A DNA stretch of 56,105 nucleotides from JAEUSG01 sp964590225. GTDB taxonomy: Bacteria; Fibrobacterota; OXYB2-FULL-49-7; JAEUSG01. A program made the translations under genes and the position numbers. Position 1 is the first letter of the stretch; each line of letters starts with the position of its first letter. The stretch spans positions 1-56,105 of the forward strand of contig CAZPWS010000017.1 in assembly GCA_964590225.1 (NCBI GenBank), read 5' to 3'. Under the pieces are notes generated by a model. The model was not told the origin of the DNA and did not search any database. It saw only the letters and a program-made list of their open reading frames with translations. Below, in pieces: positions 18,701 to 25,558 of the stretch.

Positions 18701-18960
18701 TGAGTAACTGAAATTTTTCTGTTTCGCACAAGATCAAGGATATTTTCCATTGTATGGCTCAACTCCTTGATATTTTCGAGCCCGAAAAAACCAAAACCGC
18801 CCTTTATGCTGTGGATGGCCCTGAATATCTTGTTTATGAGCTCAGATGAAGCGTTGTCCTTCTCCTGCTCAAGGACAAGAAGGTCGGGTTCGATATTGGC
18901 AATATGCTCCTGTGATTCTATGATAAGTTCATTAAGCAAATCTTTGTCTTTTATATCCAT
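15745..18960 (-). CDS. cheA: CheA hybrid histidine kinase with two CheW-like modules and a C-terminal receiver
   Basis: The 1071-residue protein has an Hpt domain with His50 (AIHSIKGG), a P2-like linker region (about 150-250), a dimerisation helix pair starting at LRVRVNLLNNLMNLAGELV, and an ATPase with N-box HIVRNSMDHGLE, DDGSGID and GRGVGMDVV. A first CheW-like domain follows, carrying a charged insertion with two ADRR-ended repeats. A second CheW-like region (about 815-945) comes next. The C-terminal receiver (952-1071) has phosphate acceptor Asp1003 (VTDIEMPGMNG). Ordinary CheA is about 650-750 residues and lacks the second CheW-like module and receiver, which resemble Frz/Pil-type hybrids. 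The ATG at 18960 has AAAAAGG upstream; a TTG at 18969 is less likely. It heads the operon. Confidence 0.92.
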   Translation of the reverse strand: MDIKDKDLLNELIIESQEHIANIEPDLLVLEQEKDNASSELINKIFRAIHSIKGGFGFFGLENIKELSHTMENILDLVRNRKISVTQEMIDSLFKGIDKLKLMLEDVEHSDTISIHEECALFTPFLSNKPEETQKASVEIKADKSIRRTSISTEELSPDKIREYVKKGKKIYKLTFMADNKKTVERLNEYKLLGDIIDVKPAPDRWPGSKTKETDVEVLFASILESDLIGAGVGLAESQIQVIDTSAAKSSIDNERKQEIKAAEAEQKNKKGTTSPAASASSGGTEASDTLRVRVNLLNNLMNLAGELVLSRNQLLQNINRKVSEGIDIEKLRSITEKTITDAVHRLATQCARHGSNGADFDSLVKKEAKGVADMLDNFLAMRLGDIKGLSVILQNVDRVTSEMQENIMQTRLQPVSVVFNKFPRVVRDLGRDMKKEVRLDTEGGDVELDKSIIEMLSDPLNHIVRNSMDHGLETPDDREEMGKPREGTIRLKAYHESGKVIIEVSDDGSGIDVKRVRDKAVERTLISREEVSTLSDKEALLFVFMPGFSTAKQVSAVSGRGVGMDVVKTNIERLGGTVELESELGKGTKVIMKLPLTLAIIPSLIVSVDNRRFAIPQVGLEELVRIRAVDIAKKIETVHGSPVLRLRGKLLPLVKLADVLGIEKFYTDPETGEKRKEKRQRLADRRDVTVTVSQEIKDKRQSQADRRYHSESSVKVIVLKVGDNRFGLVVDNVHDNEEIIVKPLSGYLKKCQAYAGSAIMGDGAVAMILDSIGLSTLAGLKFSDLERESATEKERHERAQLIEQQEILTFKNGTTELFAVDLSMVARVEKIATKDIEKIGDKEFLKYDDKSLRLIRLHNYMPIQPPTADTEEVYVIVPKLVKHPLGIIATNVEDVMHANIELDRKNVKGTGILGSAIINKKMVIMVDIYGLFESAEPEYYSFNNANGMENRRILLAEDTAFFRTVEENYLRSFGCAVDVVKDGDEAWQKLNNTEKYDILVTDIEMPGMNGLELVRKIKESEKHKGLPVVMLTALKAENIREKGIAAGADAYEYKLDKEQLRNTITRLLNK

Positions 18961-19036
18961 ATTGCCCAACCTTTTTTAAAAGAAATAAAAATACGACACT
19001 ATAATCTATTTAAGCATATTCAAATATTCAACAGTA

Positions 19037-19072
19037 AAGCCCTTTCAAGAACAAATGTTAAAGAAAGGGCTT
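19037..19072 (-). terminator. Hairpin downstream of efp, possible terminator
   Basis: A perfect 10-bp inverted repeat (AAGCCCTTTC/GAAAGGGCTT) with a 16-bp loop lies 25 bp beyond the efp stop codon and about 77 bp upstream of cheA. On the minus strand the stem is followed by TTACTGTTG, only a weak T-run, so intrinsic termination is plausible but not certain. It may insulate the cheA operon from efp transcription. Confidence 0.5.
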
Positions 19073-19096
19073 GACACAAACCTTGTAAAATAACAA

Positions 19097-19654
19097 TTAC
19101 GCCCGACCGAGATATTTTTTGTCTTCGGTGCTTACCTTTATAACATCGCCTGTTTTAATGAAAAGAGGCACTTCAACTTCAAGGCCGGTTTCCATCTTAA
19201 CAATTTTTCGTACATTTCCTGCCGTATTCCCTCCTATGGCATCCATTGCCTCTGCAACAGTCATTTCTACAGATGCGGGAAGGTCTATTCTCACTGGGTT
19301 ATCTTCTACAAACAGCACCTCATATTTTTGCCCTGGGGAGATAAAATCAAGCGCGCTTTCGACAACGCTTTTTTGGAGTTCATAGGTATCGAATGTATTG
19401 GGGTCAACAAAGACATATTCACCCTGATTTTCATATGAGAATTCGAGCGCTTTTGACCTGTTTTCAAGAACCTCAAATGCTTCATTGACATTGGTTCTTA
19501 TAGGGAATGCCTTGCCCGAAGTCAAGCTGCGAAGCTCCATCTGGACATAAGCTCTATTATTGGGAGGGGTGCGGACAACAACCTCCTCTACAAGACAGAT
19601 ATCACCGTTATATTTGACCATATTTCTTTTTCTCAGCTCATTTGCGCTTGCCAT
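19097..19654 (-). CDS. efp: Translation elongation factor P
   Basis: This 185-residue protein has the full three-domain EF-P length. It comprises the KOW-like domain I (VKYNGDICLVEEVV), the OB domain II (YVFVDPNTFDTYELQ) and domain III (VKMETGLEVEVPLFIKTGDVIKV). EF-P binds between the ribosomal E and P sites and rescues stalling at Pro-Pro. The loop that normally carries the modified residue reads RTPPNNRAYVQ. By alignment to the PGKG and GRN types, Asn32 sits at the tip, so neither Lys nor Arg is available there. The loop also holds a Pro-Pro pair at 30-31. A GGAGG ribosome-binding site lies about 10 bp before the ATG. No EpmA, EpmB or EarP gene is seen nearby. Confidence 0.93.
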   Translation of the reverse strand: MASANELRKRNMVKYNGDICLVEEVVVRTPPNNRAYVQMELRSLTSGKAFPIRTNVNEAFEVLENRSKALEFSYENQGEYVFVDPNTFDTYELQKSVVESALDFISPGQKYEVLFVEDNPVRIDLPASVEMTVAEAMDAIGGNTAGNVRKIVKMETGLEVEVPLFIKTGDVIKVSTEDKKYLGRA

Positions 19655-19847
19655 ACCAAGTTAAACCTCCATTAAATTTTTAATCCCCCTCAAGAGACCT
19701 GAAAGGACACTAAGGACAAATATAACTAACGGATATCAACCATTTGTATTAAAAGTGGGCGGGTTCTCATCATTTCTTTCTCTAACTATCGGAATTTAGG
19801 AAAATAGCACGGCATCAAATTTGCATGTAATCATTAAAGAGGTTTAA

Positions 19848-19898
19848 ATGATCAACTTTAAGCCTCAAGAATGGTTTGCATTAGTTCAATCCATTTAA
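19848..19898 (+). CDS. Possible 16-codon leader ORF upstream of flhA
   Basis: An ATG preceded by AAGAGG at a reasonable distance opens a 16-residue frame (MINFKPQEWFALVQSI) that ends 51 bp before the flhA start. It could be a leader peptide or chance. It has no run of one amino acid that would suggest attenuation. Confidence 0.2.
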   Translation: MINFKPQEWFALVQSI

Positions 19899-19934
19899 AA
19901 ACAGTAACGCAAAGGGATATTGCGTTGTTTTTAC

Positions 19935-19939
19935 AGGAG
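19935..19939 (+). promoter_or_regulatory. Ribosome-binding site that decides the flhA GTG start
   Basis: AGGAG lies 10 bp upstream of the GTG at 19950. The frame is open to a TTG at 19920, but that start has no ribosome-binding site and would place this AGGAG inside the coding region, so the GTG is the likely start. Confidence 0.7.
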
Positions 19940-19949
19940 TTACAGAAAA

Positions 19950-22040
19950 GTGGAAGCACTAAATAGAGCTCAAGGTGTAGTAGGAAAGATCGTTAAAAAT
20001 AACGATTATCTTGTTGCTGCGGGCGTAGTCGGTGTTCTCGCCGTTATGCTCATTCCTATGCATTCTTTGGTACTCGATATCCTACTTTCGGCAAATATTT
20101 CCCTTTCGCTTTTGATTTTGATGGTTTCGATGTACACCAAAAGGACGGTGGATTTCTCTGTTTTTCCTGGTTTGCTACTTGTTATCACTCTTTTCAGGCT
20201 TTCACTAAATGTTGCAAGTACTCGCCTTATTCTTTCGACGGGGGACGCTGGGGCTGTTATAAACGCATTTGGAACTTTTGTAACAAGCGGTAATGTTGTT
20301 GTTGGAACAATCATCTTCATAATACTTGTCGTTATTCAATTCGTAGTTATTACAAAAGGCTCATCCCGTATCGCCGAAGTTGCGGCGCGGTTTACCTTGG
20401 ATGCCATGCCAGGAAAACAGATGGCAGTTGATGCCGACCTTAACGCCGGAATGATTACGGAAGGCGAAGCGCGGGAGAGGCGGGATACCATAAGACGGGA
20501 AGCAGATTTTTATGGAGCCATGGATGGTGCGAGCAAATTTGTTCGCGGTGATGCGGTTGCCGGACTTGTCATGACGGGAATAAATATTCTTGGCGGATTT
20601 ATAATAGGCATGCTTCAGTTCGACCTTTCTTTTAAGGAAGCTTTAAACCGTTTTACCATATTGACTATTGGTGATGGTCTTGTAAGTCAGGTTCCGGCTC
20701 TGATTGTTTCAACAGCTTCTGGTATAATAGTAACCCGTGCAGCTTCTGCAAGTAATCTTGGAAGTGAAATTACCGGTCAGCTTTTACAAAGTCCAAAGGC
20801 TCTTTTTATTGCGTCCGGCATTATGGGGCTCTTTGCTATTGTTCCCGGCTTTCCAACCATTCCATTCCTTGGTCTCTCCGTCTTTGCTGGCATTGCAGGC
20901 TACATGGTAAAGAATGGCTTAATGGACAGCAAAAGTGAAGAAGAAACAGAAAAAGAAAAGGCAAAAGAAGCAGATAAAAGCAGCGCAAAAGCCGAAGAGA
21001 AAATAGAGGATTATCTTAATGTTGACCAGATGGAGATGGAAATAGGCTATGGACTAATTCCTCTAGTTGATATTTCACAGGGTGGAGATCTTCTCGAAAG
21101 AATAACCATGATTCGCCGTCAATGTGCAAGTGAAATAGGCATAATAGTTCCGCCCATAAGAATAAGGGATAATATTCAGCTTAAACCGAATGAGTACAAG
21201 ATTAAAATCAAAAATAGTGAAGTAGCAATAGGTGAACTGATGAGCGGTTCCTATCTTGCCATGAATCCTGGTAATGTTTCTAAAACAATAAGGGGCATTG
21301 CGACAAAGGAGCCTGCATTCGGGTTACCTGCACTATGGATTACTGAATCACAAAAAGAGGAAGCGGAACTTGCCGGTTACACGGTAGTTGAGCTGCCGGC
21401 AGTCATTGCAACTCACTTGACAGAGCTGATTAAGGCTCACGCACAGGAAATACTAACGCGACAGGATGTTAAAACGCTTATTAGCAACCTTAAAGAGCGG
21501 AACCCTGTTGTTGTTGATGAACTTATTCCCAACAAAATGACAAATGGAGAGGTGCAGAAGGTTCTTGTAAATCTTCTTAAGGAAAGGGTGTCTATTAGGG
21601 ATCTTGGCACAATACTGGAGGTATTGGCGGATAATATTGATAAAACAAAGGATGCAGATATCCTTACAGAATTTGTGCGGGATGCGCTTGCACGGCAAAT
21701 TTGCGACCAGTATAGGGATGCTTCCGGTTCTGTAGCTGTAATAACGCTCGATCCTAAGCTGGAACAGCTTCTTGAGGTGTCTATGCAAAAGACCGATCGC
21801 GGAAATAAGCTTGTGCTTCGTCCGGAAATGGCTACGCGTATTCTTGATGCCGTTAACGATGAGGTCCTTAAGATAATGTCTAAAAATGAACAGCCGGTAA
21901 TTCTCACTTCGCCAATAGTCAGAAATCAGTTTAGACGAATGATAGAGCCGTCAACTCCAGGCGCCGCAGTGCTTTCGTACAATGAAATTGCCGCCGGTAT
22001 AAATATCCGTTCTATTGGCATGATTAAAATAAAAGAGTAA
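19950..22040 (+). CDS. flhA: Flagellar export apparatus protein FlhA
   Basis: The 696-residue protein shows the FlhA/FHIPEP pattern. About eight N-terminal membrane helices (residues 20-315) surround the conserved cytoplasmic segment with FTLDAMPGKQMAVDADLNAG and ARERRDTIRREADFYGAMDGASKFVRGDA. A charged linker (330-360, rich in Glu and Lys) leads to the large cytoplasmic domain that docks chaperone-substrate complexes. FlhA is the main proton-driven channel component of the flagellar type III export gate. The GTG start is set by AGGAG upstream. It opens the plus-strand flagellar regulatory series, followed by flhF after 22 bp. flhB and fliPQR are not in the window. Confidence 0.95.
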   Translation: MEALNRAQGVVGKIVKNNDYLVAAGVVGVLAVMLIPMHSLVLDILLSANISLSLLILMVSMYTKRTVDFSVFPGLLLVITLFRLSLNVASTRLILSTGDAGAVINAFGTFVTSGNVVVGTIIFIILVVIQFVVITKGSSRIAEVAARFTLDAMPGKQMAVDADLNAGMITEGEARERRDTIRREADFYGAMDGASKFVRGDAVAGLVMTGINILGGFIIGMLQFDLSFKEALNRFTILTIGDGLVSQVPALIVSTASGIIVTRAASASNLGSEITGQLLQSPKALFIASGIMGLFAIVPGFPTIPFLGLSVFAGIAGYMVKNGLMDSKSEEETEKEKAKEADKSSAKAEEKIEDYLNVDQMEMEIGYGLIPLVDISQGGDLLERITMIRRQCASEIGIIVPPIRIRDNIQLKPNEYKIKIKNSEVAIGELMSGSYLAMNPGNVSKTIRGIATKEPAFGLPALWITESQKEEAELAGYTVVELPAVIATHLTELIKAHAQEILTRQDVKTLISNLKERNPVVVDELIPNKMTNGEVQKVLVNLLKERVSIRDLGTILEVLADNIDKTKDADILTEFVRDALARQICDQYRDASGSVAVITLDPKLEQLLEVSMQKTDRGNKLVLRPEMATRILDAVNDEVLKIMSKNEQPVILTSPIVRNQFRRMIEPSTPGAAVLSYNEIAAGINIRSIGMIKIKE

Positions 22041-22062
22041 TAAGGGAAAATGGAGATACAAC

Positions 22063-23229
22063 ATGACAATTAAAAAATTCAAAGCGGCAACAATGAAGGA
22101 TGCTCTTTTGCTTGTGAAGGAAGAGCTTGGACCGCATGCTGTAATACTTAATTCACGCAAGAGCGGTAATTCTCTTTTTGGGGGAGAGCGATACGAAATA
22201 ACCGCCGGCCTTGATGATGAGTCACAAAAGAAGGTTGAGGTTCCGCTTGTTTCTACCTATTCACCATATCGGTTAACGAAATCGGCTAAAAGCGTATATG
22301 GTGGTGCGGCCTCAACTGCTGTTCTTGACGAACCGGCATCGGGATTCGACTCTCTTTCAAAAGATATAAATGCCATGAGAAGTGCTGTTTATTCACTCGC
22401 GGAAAAAGAGGCGGAAAAATCAAGGAGTAATGCGTATCCAATTAATTTGAGAAAAGTTTACGAAAACCTTGAGCAAAATGAGGTTGGTGCGGCGCACATT
22501 ACGGAGATAATTGAATCGATAAAATCTGGATTATCAAAGGTTGAATTGAATGATGATTTAGCTGTAAGACGAAAACTTTTTAGTCTTGTTGAATCGGCGT
22601 TGCCTGTTAGCGGTCACATAAAAAAATATACCGGACGGGCACGAACCATCGCTCTTGTTGGCCCCACGGGGGTTGGGAAAACCACTACTATTGCAAAGCT
22701 TGCTGCTCATTTCCGTCTGCGTGAAAACATGAAAGTAGCGCTGGTAGCGGCGGATAATTACAGAATGGCGGCAATAGAGCAGATTCAGCAGTTTGCTGGT
22801 ATTTCTAAAATTCCTCTTGAAATTGTTTATACCGATGAAGAAATGCGATGCGCGATGGAAAAATTCAAAAGCTTCGACATGGTATTTATCGACACGGCCG
22901 GTAGAAGTCAGAGAAACATTGAACATATGAACGACTTGCGGCGTACGCTTCTTGCTCTTGATCCGGACGAAGTGCATCTTACCATTTCCATAACAACAAA
23001 AATGAGAGATCTTCGGACAATCGAAAAGAAGTATTCAGAAATAGGTTACAATAAGCTTATTATTACTAAACTTGACGAAACCATCAGCTATGGTACGATA
23101 TATAATATTGTCAAAGAATCGGGGAAGCCGGTTTCTTATGTCAGTACGGGCCAGAGTATCCCGGACGATATAAGTCTTGCTGACAGCCGCTCTCTTGCGA
23201 ATCTTGTAGCTGGAGGGGGCGCTGCATGA
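22063..23229 (+). CDS. flhF: Flagellar SRP-type GTPase FlhF
   Basis: A 388-residue SRP-family GTPase. The N-terminal basic/variable region starts with IKKFKAATMKDALLLVKEELG, typical of FlhF. The NG domain contains the P-loop GPTGVGKTTTIAKLA near residue 200, VALVAADNYRMAAIEQ, DTAGRSQ near 275 and TKLDE near 335. FlhF sets the position, and with FlhG the number, of polar flagella and helps place the export apparatus. It overlaps flhG by 4 bp (ATGA), which suggests that the two partners are made in fixed ratio. Confidence 0.95.
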   Translation: MTIKKFKAATMKDALLLVKEELGPHAVILNSRKSGNSLFGGERYEITAGLDDESQKKVEVPLVSTYSPYRLTKSAKSVYGGAASTAVLDEPASGFDSLSKDINAMRSAVYSLAEKEAEKSRSNAYPINLRKVYENLEQNEVGAAHITEIIESIKSGLSKVELNDDLAVRRKLFSLVESALPVSGHIKKYTGRARTIALVGPTGVGKTTTIAKLAAHFRLRENMKVALVAADNYRMAAIEQIQQFAGISKIPLEIVYTDEEMRCAMEKFKSFDMVFIDTAGRSQRNIEHMNDLRRTLLALDPDEVHLTISITTKMRDLRTIEKKYSEIGYNKLIITKLDETISYGTIYNIVKESGKPVSYVSTGQSIPDDISLADSRSLANLVAGGGAA

Positions 23230-24146
23230 TTGATCAGGCACAATCCTTAAGAACGCTCGCTGCATCAACGCTTACGGGAACTGATACTGAGCGTATGGAA
23301 TTTATGCTTGAAAATGAAACCGCCCTCTCTTTGGCGCAAGGTAAAAGCTGCACTGCGGTCACAATCGCTTCAGGAAAGGGCGGTGTAGGAAAAACCAATA
23401 TAAGCATAAACCTTTCTATTGCTCTTGCGAAATTAAATAAAAAGGTAACTCTTTTTGATGCTGATTTAGGGCTTGCTAATATCAATATACTTCTTGGTAT
23501 TCACCCATCATTTACACTTCAGGATCTTTCCGAAGGGCGAGCCAAGATTGGCGATGTTGCTATGGCTGGACCTGCCGGAATTACAATAGTTCCTGGTGGA
23601 TCAGGCGTAGAATCGCTTGCCAATATAGATGCGGGCTCTTTAAAAAGGATTATGCGTGAACTTTCAGTTCTTGAATCTTCCTGTGATTTTTTAATCTTTG
23701 ATACGCAGGCGGGTATCGCCAATACAGTTCGTGCATTTGCCGCCGCTTCAAACAGGCAAATAATTATTGTAACACCGGAGCCAAGTTCGCTTGCAGATGC
23801 ATATGGAGCACTTAAAATGATGGTGTCAACTGGTTGTAGTAAAATATCAATTGTTGCAAATATGGTAAATAACGAAATAGAAGGAAGCGAGGTATATAAA
23901 AAACTTTCTACACTTGCAAAGAGATTTTTAGGGCGAGAACCGGAATATCTTGGAGCAATTCCTAAAGATGCCAAACTTAGTGCTTCCGTTCTAAGGCAAA
24001 CACCGGCATTTTTAGCCTACCCAGACTCACAATTCAGTAAAGCTATACACCGCTTGGCGTTAAGATTTATAGGGCAAACGCCCGAAAGAAAAAAGGAAGG
24101 CGTTTTTAGTCGCTTAGTTTCGTATTTTAAGGAAGATTTAAGGTAG
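23226..24146 (+). CDS. flhG: Flagellar number regulator FlhG (MinD/ParA-type ATPase)
   Basis: This 306-residue P-loop ATPase has the deviant Walker A SGKGGVGKTNIS at about 49-60, FDADLGLANINILLG in the Walker A-prime region, and FDTQAGI as switch II. The C-terminus is basic with a hydrophobic face (FSRLVSYFKEDLR), as expected of a MinD-type membrane-binding helix. FlhG/YlxH restricts flagellar number and stimulates FlhF GTPase through an N-terminal activator stretch; here the first 35 residues include a DQAQSLR segment that could serve this role. The gene overlaps flhF by 4 bp and is followed 6 bp later by a small membrane protein gene. Confidence 0.93.
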   Translation: MIDQAQSLRTLAASTLTGTDTERMEFMLENETALSLAQGKSCTAVTIASGKGGVGKTNISINLSIALAKLNKKVTLFDADLGLANINILLGIHPSFTLQDLSEGRAKIGDVAMAGPAGITIVPGGSGVESLANIDAGSLKRIMRELSVLESSCDFLIFDTQAGIANTVRAFAAASNRQIIIVTPEPSSLADAYGALKMMVSTGCSKISIVANMVNNEIEGSEVYKKLSTLAKRFLGREPEYLGAIPKDAKLSASVLRQTPAFLAYPDSQFSKAIHRLALRFIGQTPERKKEGVFSRLVSYFKEDLR

Positions 24147-24152
24147 GCTACT

Positions 24153-24455
24153 ATGGTTCAATTAACAAAAAAAATAGCGCAGTTAATCAGTTTATTTGTC
24201 TTTTTTACCCTTCTTCTCGTTGGCATATTTTCGCAAAACGAGTTTACTCTCTCAGTTCTTCCTGCAATTGCACTCAAGGCTTTTATTGGTTACGCGATTT
24301 TCTGGCTAATAGGAATTGTAATATCTGATATTATGCTAAAAGCAGTTTTGCAAAGCATGGAGGATAAAAAATACGAGGAATGGGAGGGCGGGCTTCTTGT
24401 TAAGTTTGCCCCCACAAATAATGAGGAACTCAAAAAACTGAATCTCCCTGGATAA
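24153..24455 (+). CDS. Small two-helix membrane protein in the flagellar operon
   Basis: A 100-residue protein with two predicted membrane helices (about 9-27 and 38-63) and a charged cytoplasmic tail (SMEDKKYEEWEGG...). I do not recognise the family. It sits 6 bp after flhG and 24 bp before the sigma-factor gene, fully inside the flagellar series. It may help place or assemble the flagellum, but this rests on position alone. The coding frame is tight and no competing frame overlaps it. Confidence 0.7.
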   Translation: MVQLTKKIAQLISLFVFFTLLLVGIFSQNEFTLSVLPAIALKAFIGYAIFWLIGIVISDIMLKAVLQSMEDKKYEEWEGGLLVKFAPTNNEELKKLNLPG

Positions 24456-24479
24456 CGGGATTGATTTTAGAGAGAATAT

Positions 24480-25241
24480 ATGCCAATAGAAACTGTATGG
24501 CAGGAATATGTAGAGACGAGAAGTAAACAGGCAAAGGATAAATTGCTTGTTGAATACGCTTCTCTTGTGAAATATACCGCCCAAAGAATGGCGATAAATC
24601 TTCCTAAATCGGTATCTGTCGATGATTTAATGAGTTCGGGAATACTTGGTCTTATAAAAGCTGTTGAAGGATTCGATCCGAAAAGAGATGTGAAGTTCGA
24701 AACATTTGCCACACATAAAATCCGAGGTGCAATTCTGGACGAATTGCGTGCTCTCGACTGGGTTCCCCGTTCTATTCGTCAAAAATCAAGAATGCTTCAA
24801 AAAGCATATGCTAAGCTTGAAAACGAGCTTGGTAGAGCTGCATACGACGATGAAATGGCTCAGGAGCTCGGTATCACGGTGCAGGAGCTTGAGGAGATGC
24901 TTTCTGATGTTACTCCCACTACTATACTCTCCCTTGAGGAAGCCCGAAGCGGTCACGAAGGCGATTCCCGCCAGACAAAAATTATGGATATAATTGAGGA
25001 TCCGCAGGGAGGAAACGCTCTTAAGGAGCTTGGTTTCGCTGAAACAAAAAGAATTCTTAAAGAGGCCATAGTATCGCTTCCTGAAAAAGAAAAACTTGTA
25101 GTTGCGCTCTACCACTACGAAGAGCTAACCCTGAAGGAAATAGGCGAGGTTTTAGGAATAACAGAGTCGAGAGTTTCACAGATTCACTCTAAAGCAATAT
25201 TAAAACTCCGTAGTAAGCTTATCCGCAAAATGAATGAGTGA
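24480..25241 (+). CDS. fliA: Flagellar sigma factor FliA/WhiG (sigma-28 family)
   Basis: The 253-residue protein has sigma-70 regions 2, 3 and 4. Region 2 reads DDLMSSGILGLIKAVEGFDP and FETFATHKIRGAILDELRALDWVPRSIR, the pattern typical of FliA/WhiG factors. Region 3 begins around KLENELGRAAYDDEMAQELG. Region 4 ends with YHYEELTLKEIGEVLGITESRVSQIHSKA as the -35 binding helix-turn-helix. Region 1.1 is absent, as usual in this group. It should direct late flagellar and chemotaxis genes. An FlgM anti-sigma gene is not visible nearby. The end overlaps the region just upstream of the following small gene. Confidence 0.94.
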   Translation: MPIETVWQEYVETRSKQAKDKLLVEYASLVKYTAQRMAINLPKSVSVDDLMSSGILGLIKAVEGFDPKRDVKFETFATHKIRGAILDELRALDWVPRSIRQKSRMLQKAYAKLENELGRAAYDDEMAQELGITVQELEEMLSDVTPTTILSLEEARSGHEGDSRQTKIMDIIEDPQGGNALKELGFAETKRILKEAIVSLPEKEKLVVALYHYEELTLKEIGEVLGITESRVSQIHSKAILKLRSKLIRKMNE

Positions 25242-25246
25242 ATTAT

Positions 25247-25558
25247 ATGCGTCCGATAGAGTTTCAGGATAGTTTTTCCCGCGCTCAAAATATTGACAAA
25301 ATTCAATCAAGAGATCTTCATAAGCCGCTCGATGATGCTTTTCTTGCTGCTCAAAAGCAGGCGGCCATAGACGAACAAAAGCGATCTTCCGTGCAAACTT
25401 CTGAAGAAGCGCGGGATAAGCTTGTTAATAAAGATAAGGAAAAAGAGAATTCACGACAAAAGCAAAATCACGAAGACAGCGACAATAAAGAAGGTGATTC
25501 AAAGGAGAAAAGAAGACCATCTGCAGACGGTTTTCATATAATAGACATTGATGCCTGA
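25247..25558 (+). CDS. Small charged protein downstream of fliA
   Basis: A 103-residue, highly charged, probably disordered protein beginning MRPIEFQDSFSRAQNIDKIQ, with a Lys/Glu/Gln-rich middle and ending in the hydrophobic DGFHIIDIDA. Short proteins with an N-terminal MRPI..Q-like start and a charged body occur next to flagellar sigma genes in other phyla; I recall this pattern but cannot verify it here. I chose the ATG at 25247. A GTG at 25238 would overlap the fliA stop by 4 bp and is possible. It overlaps the following HDOD gene by 8 bp, so the set is probably one operon. Confidence 0.65.
   Translation: MRPIEFQDSFSRAQNIDKIQSRDLHKPLDDAFLAAQKQAAIDEQKRSSVQTSEEARDKLVNKDKEKENSRQKQNHEDSDNKEGDSKEKRRPSADGFHIIDIDA

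Larger units (their letters stand above)
19655..19949 (+). other. Intergenic region between divergent efp and flhA
   Basis: These 295 bp separate two divergently transcribed genes and should hold both promoters. I see a short translatable frame (19848-19898) and the flhA ribosome-binding site, but no clear palindromic operator or convincing -35/-10 pair. No RNA gene structure stands out. Confidence 0.6.

Noticed and set aside
18961..19036. Sigma-28-type promoter before cheA
   Set aside because: A TAAA and a GTCGTATT are present on the minus strand but the spacing is only 11 bp and the -10 match is poor. A TTGAAT-17-TAGATT housekeeping pair is also weak, so no promoter is called.
19806..19830. 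Possible sigma-54 promoter upstream of flhA (AGCACG...TTTGCA)
   Set aside because: The two parts are about 5 bp too far apart for a -24/-12 site and the GG of the first box is not intact.
21437..21907. Antisense frame inside flhA (156 codons, minus strand)
   Set aside because: Opposite the conserved FlhA cytoplasmic domain with no start signal or homologous motif.
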